A DNA stretch of 62,279 bases. Source: Candidatus Latescibacterota bacterium (GTDB taxonomy: Bacteria; Latescibacterota; UBA2968). The translations under genes and the position numbers were made by a program. Shown one piece after another: positions 57,751 to 62,279 of this stretch (the stretch's first letter is position 1; the number at the start of each line of letters is the position of its first letter). The notes beneath the pieces were generated by a model. It was not told where the DNA came from. It saw nothing but the letters and a program-made list of their open reading frames with translations, and made no database searches. Location: assembly GCA_022821275.1 (NCBI GenBank), contig JAJEDY010000068.1, forward strand, positions 1 through 62,279. Reading direction: 5' to 3'.

Positions 57751-58500
57751 TTAAAGATGTTTGGGAATACCCTGTCCCATCACCATCGCTGCGATATCGT
57801 CCTGCGTGACATCACAGATCGGAAAATCGCCGACCTTTTCGCCGTGGCTGAGAATAGTTGTCCGATCAGCAACTTCAAACACATGGGTAATATTGTGCGT
57901 AATAAAAATAACGCCTATACCTTTTTCTTTAGCAGCCGTAATATAGCCCAGCACCTTGCGCGTTTCGCCAACGGAAAGCGCAGAAGTCGGCTCATCGAGA
58001 ATAAGCACGCGAGACCCAAAGTGCAGGGCGCGGGCGATGGCAATCGATTGTCGTTCCCCACCGGAAAGACGGGCAACGGACTCACTCGCGTTGCGAATGT
58101 GAATACCTATCTCACCCAGTGCCGCAGCCGCTCCTGTATCCATCGCCGCCTGATCGAAAAACGCGAACGGACCGACCCGCTTGACGAGTTCTCTACCCAG
58201 ATAAAAATTGCGCGCAATACTCATACTCGGCACGAGCGCGAGGTCCTGATAAACGGTCTCAATCCCCAGATCGCGGGCATCCTGTGGAGAGTCGAACCGA
58301 ACGGCTTTATCCCCAAAATACATCTCACCTCCGCTCGGTGGATAAACACCCGTAATCACCTTAATCAGCGTAGATTTTCCCGCCCCATTATCGCCTAAAA
58401 GCGCGAGAACTTCACCATCCTCAAGCGTGAAATCAATGCCTTTCAGCGCGACAATATGCCCAAAACGGCGACCGATATTTTTTAGCTCCAGCAAAGCCAA
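57751..58500 (-). CDS. Sugar ABC transporter ATP-binding protein, single-domain (CUT2 type)
   Basis: 249 aa. Walker A GDNGAGKST, signature LSGGERQSIAIARAL, Walker B VLILDEPTSAL and ITHNITHVFEVADR are intact. CUT2 ATPases often carry two domains; this has one, like the FrcA-type. TTG at 58500 is chosen (product begins MALLELKNIGRRFG), 7 bp after the permease stop with GAGG upstream. The longer frame would overlap the permease. It powers import of a pentose, hexose or sugar derivative bound by the protein encoded at 59695. Confidence 0.92.
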   Translation of the reverse strand: MALLELKNIGRRFGHIVALKGIDFTLEDGEVLALLGDNGAGKSTLIKVITGVYPPSGGEMYFGDKAVRFDSPQDARDLGIETVYQDLALVPSMSIARNFYLGRELVKRVGPFAFFDQAAMDTGAAAALGEIGIHIRNASESVARLSGGERQSIAIARALHFGSRVLILDEPTSALSVGETRKVLGYITAAKEKGIGVIFITHNITHVFEVADRTTILSHGEKVGDFPICDVTQDDIAAMVMGQGIPKHL

Positions 58501-58507
58501 AGTAGCC

Positions 58508-59686
58508 TCAGCGTTCTTTCCGCACAAAATTGTTAATCACAACAGCCGCAATCATAATAGCGCCAATCGCCCCTCGAAAGGCATTGGAGGGGACCTGCAT
58601 GAGAACAAGTCCCGTGCGCAACATGCCCGTCAACGCTGTACCAATAGCCGAACCGACCAGACTGCCATAACCCCCTGTGAGAAGCGTCCCGCCAATAACA
58701 ACCGCGGCGATGACCTCGAGCTCCAGCCCCGTACCGCGCAATGGATCAACACTCTTGAGGCGCGCGACCTGAATAATGCCCGCAAGTGCGGCGAGAAATC
58801 CCGAAATGACAAAATTGATCACGCGCACGCGATCAATGCGAATACCCTGCAAACGCGCCGCCTGGGCATTGCCCCCCGTGGCAAAAACAGCGTTGCCAAA
58901 GCGCGTTTGACGCAACACAATTGCAAAAACAGACGTAAGCCCAATCCACCAGAGAATACTGGTGCGATAATTATCCATTCCAATGCGTCCGTTGAGCGCG
59001 GAAAAAAAATCAATTTTAACAGGCGTCAAAGGATGGGGTAGAAGTGCCTCAATAACGAGATAAGCAACAAAAAGAAGCGCGGCAACAAGCAGAATTTTGG
59101 ACTTTACGGATTGATTTCTCGCCCGCCAGATATCCCGCACTACCCACAGAACAATAAAAAAAAGTGCGAGCGTCAAAACAAACACCAGCAGACCCGGCAC
59201 TTCGAGAATTGGAGACTCGCGCGAATAGTCCGCATATCGAACAATGCGTCCCCCAGAAATAGCCGTAAGAGGAATGGCGCGATACGCGAGCATCGTCCCC
59301 AGCGTAATGATAAAAGAGGGAATACCCGTCGATATGAGAAGCAATCCGTTGATCAAACCGAGCAGACAGCCGACAATTAAACCAATTCCCGCCGCGAGTA
59401 AAATAGGTACACCATTTACAGTTGCATAGAGAAATGCGAGAGAAGACACCCCCAGAATAGAACCAACTGAAAGATCAAATTCCCCAGAAATCATCAAAAG
59501 CGTAATACCGATCGCGAGGATGCCCGGAACAGCCTGACTGTTGAGAATGGATGAAATCGCACTATGGGAGAGAAATGTATCTGGCGTGGCAAATGCAAAG
59601 ATCAAAAATATAACGGAAAAACCCGCTGCGGCGCCAGCTTCTGGAGAACGCGCAAGGCGGGTGCGAATGGCGTCATAAGGCTTCAA
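58508..59686 (-). CDS. Sugar ABC transporter permease (RbsC/XylH type)
   Basis: 392 aa with about ten membrane spans. The BPD_transp_2 family motifs are MLISGEFDLSVGSILGVSS, GTMLAYRAIPL, FATGGNAQAARLQGI, AVVIGGTLLTGGYGSLVGSAIG. An insert of ~60 residues (residues ~175-235) between membrane spans is longer than in RbsC, as in XylH. It opens with TTG after an AGGATTT site. It forms a homodimeric sugar channel with the ATPase downstream. Confidence 0.93.
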   Translation of the reverse strand: MKPYDAIRTRLARSPEAGAAAGFSVIFLIFAFATPDTFLSHSAISSILNSQAVPGILAIGITLLMISGEFDLSVGSILGVSSLAFLYATVNGVPILLAAGIGLIVGCLLGLINGLLLISTGIPSFIITLGTMLAYRAIPLTAISGGRIVRYADYSRESPILEVPGLLVFVLTLALFFIVLWVVRDIWRARNQSVKSKILLVAALLFVAYLVIEALLPHPLTPVKIDFFSALNGRIGMDNYRTSILWWIGLTSVFAIVLRQTRFGNAVFATGGNAQAARLQGIRIDRVRVINFVISGFLAALAGIIQVARLKSVDPLRGTGLELEVIAAVVIGGTLLTGGYGSLVGSAIGTALTGMLRTGLVLMQVPSNAFRGAIGAIMIAAVVINNFVRKER

Positions 59687-59694
59687 TAGAAATC

Positions 59695-60663
59695 CTATCT
59701 ATAACCAGCGGCCACTAATTTGGCAATACGGTCAACATTTGTTGCATTAATCGCGAACGGACCGGTGAGCACATCCTGGGCGAGAGTGAGACCATAGGCA
59801 TTATTCAAATACAAAAAGGAAACAGTCAGATAACCCTGCAAATAGGGCTGTTGATCCACAGCCTGAACCGTATATCCCCTCCGGATGTGGTCAAATATAG
59901 ACGTACTCGTATCGTGGGTAACGTGCAAAATTTCGCCAGCTTTCTTTCCCGCTTCCTCAACAAAAAGATAAAAAGCATCCGCTGGTAGTGGTCCCAGGGT
60001 AGCGATGGCATTGGTTTCGGGATGACCGAGAAAATAATCGCGCAACAAGCCCGCGGACTGCTCGACATCATTAGATATGGTCAGACCATCAACGACAATA
60101 CCTCTTTCTTTAAAAATGCTCGAAAATCCGGCAAACCGCGCTTCGAGACCACTGTGTCCAAGCTCCTGGATAGGACATACAGCGCGTTGAACCGCGATAC
60201 CGCGCTTTTCCGCCTCGGCGAGAATGGCTTTTGCATTGGATTGGCCGCCGAGATACTCGCTGGCACCCACGTAAAATTGCGTGGGCAGTGCATCATCTTC
60301 CCCCGCATTGGGATCCGCCGTATTGAGCACAATAATGGGGATACCCGCCGCGTGTGCGCGCACAACACTCTCCCGAATAGCTTCGGGATCCGGACACGTA
60401 ATTCCAATGCCATTGACCTTATTTGCAATCGCATCATCGAGAAAATTGGGCATATCCGCAATCGAAAATGTGGGATTACTCAGCCATTGCACATCCACAT
60501 CATAGCGCCTGGCCGCATCTTCCATACCCTTAATCACCACATTCCAGAATGGATTTCCCGGCCCACCATGCGTGACAAAAGCAAATTTGTAGCGTTCCTG
60601 AGCAATTGCGGGGTGCAGACAAGAAAAAGCAAAGAAAAGCGCGAGAACATAGCGAATAATCAT
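59695..60663 (-). CDS. Sugar ABC transporter periplasmic binding protein (RbsB/XylF type)
   Basis: 322 aa. A signal peptide ends at AIA (~20). Peripla_BP_4 features: YKFAFVTHGGPGNPFWNVVIKGMEDAARRYDV, NGIGITCPDPEAIRESVVRAHAAGIPIIVLNTADP, and LHVTHDTSTSIFDHIRRGYTVQAVDQQPYLQGYL. It delivers a sugar to the permease that follows by 8 bp. The exact sugar cannot be read. GGAG precedes the ATG and a sigma70-type promoter lies upstream. Confidence 0.93.
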   Translation of the reverse strand: MIIRYVLALFFAFSCLHPAIAQERYKFAFVTHGGPGNPFWNVVIKGMEDAARRYDVDVQWLSNPTFSIADMPNFLDDAIANKVNGIGITCPDPEAIRESVVRAHAAGIPIIVLNTADPNAGEDDALPTQFYVGASEYLGGQSNAKAILAEAEKRGIAVQRAVCPIQELGHSGLEARFAGFSSIFKERGIVVDGLTISNDVEQSAGLLRDYFLGHPETNAIATLGPLPADAFYLFVEEAGKKAGEILHVTHDTSTSIFDHIRRGYTVQAVDQQPYLQGYLTVSFLYLNNAYGLTLAQDVLTGPFAINATNVDRIAKLVAAGYR

Positions 60664-60695
60664 TGAGAACTCCTATCTCGAAATGAAGGCTTCGC

Positions 60696-60724
60696 AAGAT
60701 ACGCGCCCAAAAAGATCAAGTCAA
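60696..60724 (-). promoter_or_regulatory. Sigma70-type promoter of the sugar ABC operon
   Basis: TTGACT (60719-60724) and TATCTT (60696-60701) on the minus strand are separated by 17 bp, with 5/6 and 4/6 matches. It overlaps the 3' end of the glycosyltransferase gene and drives the binding protein, permease, ATPase and probably the MATE gene. Confidence 0.58.
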
Positions 60725-61393
60725 GTTAGACAAACAGGCATGGGTATATGGTAGGGGATCTATACCCGTAGCGAGCTTTGTAGCGCGCGCATGGGCGAGA
60801 AGAAAATCGAGTTCCTCCGGCGTATCGACATCAAAATAGGGAGGAACGAGACCGAGCGTATGTCCAGCACGCTGAACGCGGTCAATGGTCTGAGACAAAA
60901 CGCTGGACGTACTCCATTCCACATCCTCGAAAATTTCCGGCGTAGATCTCGAGACACCGACGAGATAGTATCCGCCATCTGTACTCGGACCTAAAACAAC
61001 ATCCTTTGTACGCAACAAATCGAATGCCTGTGTAATATGGTAGGCTGGCAGAGAAGGGATATCCGTCCCAATGAGAACCGCTCCTGATGCACCTGCGTCG
61101 AGTTGTTGAACAAGCGCTTCTCGCATACGCACACCGAGATCATCCTGCACCTGGGGAACGTACTGCCATTGAGCCTTCCCACCACCAAAAAGTGCGCGAA
61201 CCTCGGACTCTGCATCGGGCGGATCAAAAGCGATCACCCGTTGATCGACATCGATACGCTCTGCCCGCGCCAGCACATCGCGCACAAACGCGGTATAAAG
61301 GGCTGCAACCTGATCGGGTGCATAGCGCGTCTGCAAGCGGGTCTTAACCGCTCCGGGAATTGGATTTTTGACAAAGACAATAAGGGCTGTCAT
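60716..61393 (-). CDS. DUF2064/TIGR04282-type glycosyltransferase
   Basis: 225 aa. Motifs match TIGR04282 (DUF2064): FVKNPIPGAVKTRLQ, LGVRMREALVQQL, LIGTDIPSLPAYHI and the long GPSTDGGYYLVGV stretch, with a nucleotidyl/glycosyltransferase-A-like fold. The family is often labelled arsenosugar biosynthesis because it occurs with arsM and arsS genes in some bacteria. None of those genes is in this window, so arsenosugar synthesis is not supported here. ATG at 61393 is chosen over an in-frame start 24 nt earlier; neither has a strong site. Confidence 0.85.
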   Translation of the reverse strand: MTALIVFVKNPIPGAVKTRLQTRYAPDQVAALYTAFVRDVLARAERIDVDQRVIAFDPPDAESEVRALFGGGKAQWQYVPQVQDDLGVRMREALVQQLDAGASGAVLIGTDIPSLPAYHITQAFDLLRTKDVVLGPSTDGGYYLVGVSRSTPEIFEDVEWSTSSVLSQTIDRVQRAGHTLGLVPPYFDVDTPEELDFLLAHARATKLATGIDPLPYTHACLSNLT

Positions 61394-61406
61394 AAAGTTG
61401 ATAGAC

Positions 61407-61437
61407 TGTTTACGCAAACACCAAATTTTTGTATCAT
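61407..61437 (+). promoter_or_regulatory. LacI-type operator overlapping a promoter
   Basis: TGTTTACGCAAACA (61407-61420) is a near-palindrome centred on CG, the LacI/GalR operator pattern. It contains TTTACG (61409-61414), which with TATCAT (61432-61437), 17 bp on, makes a sigma70-type promoter for the rightward sulfatase. A repressor there would block the -35 region. Confidence 0.5.
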
Positions 61438-61515
61438 AACAAAGCCAATGGACATAGTACCGGAAAAAGATCTAAAAATCAAATTATTAACTCTCTCAAC
61501 CCCAAAGGAGAACCT

Positions 61516-61965
61516 ATGTCTCAAGACCGACCGAATATTCTCTATATCATGGACGATCAGCACCGATGGGATTATCTGGGATCAATGGGCGCTGAATTTG
61601 TCAAAACGCCCAATCTGGACCGATTGGCCGAGCGCGGCATTCAATTTACACAATGTATAACGAATTGTCCCGTATGTGCGCCCTCTCGCATTGCGGTCGC
61701 ATCGGGCCTGCAACCCGTTCGCCTGGGCGCGCTGGGTAATAACAATTTTCTACCACGCACAGCCACGACATATTACCAACGGCTACGCGATCACAATTAT
61801 TACGTCGGCTGCGTGGGCAAACTGGATCTGGCAAAACCCGATGGGTACAATGGACGCGACGGCGATAGGCCAGCTACGTACATATGGGGATTTACGCATC
61901 CCGTTGAAGTCGAAGGCAAAAGCCATGCTGGCAGGGGCAGAATTCCCCAGGGACCCATTCGCATC
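61516..61965 (+). pseudogene. Sulfatase, truncated by an insertion element
   Basis: The ATG at 61516 has AAGGAG 5 nt upstream. The product begins as a typical sulfatase: NILYIMDDQHRWDYLGSMG carries the metal ligands, and Cys54 in CAPSR is a standard formylglycine motif. After about residue 150 (PQGPI) the homology stops and the frame runs on for ~30 unrelated residues to a stop at 62061. The continuation lies within the transposase end on the other strand. Family members are ~430-500 residues, so over 60% of the enzyme is missing here. The rest may lie beyond the element, outside the window. The exact junction (~61955-61975) cannot be fixed from one end. Confidence 0.8.
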
Positions 61966-62279
61966 AAGTTAAGAGTTACAAAGCGATCAAGAGTTGGTAA
62001 GTATTCGGTATTTTCTTTTTGGTATTCATCCGACAACCATATTGGAGACAGGTTTGAATGATTTTCAAGCACTCTGGCATAGAGATTTTGTTCATCCCGG
62101 ACAGTGCAGAGGCGATTAAGACAGCCTGCTTGCGCACAATCTGCGCGGCCTTGACCAAAGACTTATCTGGATATTTCCACAACCGGGTCAATAAGACCCA
62201 ATGCTGAATGATCATTCCGATAATTTTGGCATAGACCTCTGTCAGGATGCGCCAGGGTTTTTGACTTCTGGATTTATCG
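61966..62279. mobile_element. Left end of an insertion sequence, continuing past the window
   Basis: The transposase frame runs off the right edge, and the sulfatase reading frame breaks within a few bases of the transposase stop. The terminal inverted repeat and target duplication cannot be identified because only one end is visible; the left boundary is approximate. Confidence 0.65.
61976..62279 (-). CDS. Transposase C-terminal part, cut by the window edge (probably IS4-type)
   Basis: The frame is open from the right edge to a stop at 61976, giving the last ~100 residues. The stretch KPWRILTEVYAKIIGMIIQHWVLL followed by QIVRKQAVLIASALS resembles the C-terminal end of IS4-like DDE transposases, as seen in many genomes. 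The catalytic Asp and Glu residues lie outside the window, so the family is tentative. It ends only ~10-20 bp from the truncated sulfatase, as expected for an insertion-element end. Confidence 0.75.
   Translation of the reverse strand, partial: DKSRSQKPWRILTEVYAKIIGMIIQHWVLLTRLWKYPDKSLVKAAQIVRKQAVLIASALSGMNKISMPECLKIIQTCLQYGCRMNTKKKIPNTYQLLIAL

Noticed and set aside
60716-61393. Arsenosugar biosynthesis locus
   Set aside because: The TIGR04282 name suggests it, but no arsM, arsS or arsenic-resistance genes are in the window.
1-62279. CRISPR arrays, tRNA, rRNA or prophage
   Set aside because: No regularly spaced repeats with unique spacers, no cloverleaf or rRNA-like stretch, and no phage structural genes were seen.

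Overview
The window is a chromosomal segment of about 62 kb from a Gram-negative, didermic bacterium, tightly packed and mostly transcribed leftward. A TonB-dependent receptor, a PorV-like outer-membrane protein and a secreted protein with a FlgD/T9SS-like C-terminal module suggest the FCB group. The sulfatases, phytanoyl-CoA dioxygenase, Gfo/Idh/MocA enzyme, Ldh-type oxidoreductase and amidohydrolases resemble what is usual in Latescibacterota or Poribacteria-like genomes. That placement is an inference from gene content. There is no rRNA, tRNA or CRISPR array in the window.

Layout. 1-258 is the start of a secreted protein cut by the edge. 259-1030 is a long AT-rich regulatory gap with palindromes, a duplicated 26-bp element and a LacI-type operator. 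It precedes a sigma54-type activator whose receiver domain has lost its phospho-acceptor (1031-2377). 2451-9580 is a TonB receptor / secreted protein / PorV operon. 9721-13420 holds a NUDIX hydrolase followed by CoxD/CoxE/CoxF-like molybdenum-hydroxylase maturation proteins, without the hydroxylase itself. 13639-23649 is a phosphate block: pstS, pstC, pstA, pstB, phoU, a porin and a divergent ppk1. An array of four 11-bp-spaced TGT repeats lies upstream of the porin and a weaker array upstream of pstS. 23767-30617 is an RND drug-efflux operon whose outer-membrane channel carries an N-terminal periplasmic-binding domain. 30694-43313 is a catabolic region: two sulfatases, an Ldh-type oxidoreductase, a 2-phosphoglycerate-kinase-like protein, a cupin, SpeD, a sugar isomerase/epimerase, a Rieske protein, two amidohydrolases, PhyH, a glutaminyl cyclase and a Gfo/Idh enzyme.

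43397-56256 is the most unusual part, a leftward metal-handling superoperon. It starts with a CzcC/CzcB/CzcA heavy-metal RND pump. It continues with a Cu/Zn-type permease fused to an SPFH (HflK-like) domain through a His/Asp-rich linker, then HflC-like and HflK-like SPFH proteins, an orphan type-1 periplasmic binding protein, a multi-pass membrane protein and a His-rich ZIP transporter. I read this as a candidate undescribed metal-export/membrane-quality-control system. 56364-60663 is a ribose-type sugar ABC transporter followed by a MATE exporter. The right end has a DUF2064/TIGR04282 glycosyltransferase and a third sulfatase that appears truncated by a transposase-bearing element running off the edge.

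Start sites were chosen by ribosome-binding sites. Several genes use GTG or TTG, and one (the permease-SPFH fusion) appears to use ATT. All family assignments are from reading the protein sequences; no database search was run.
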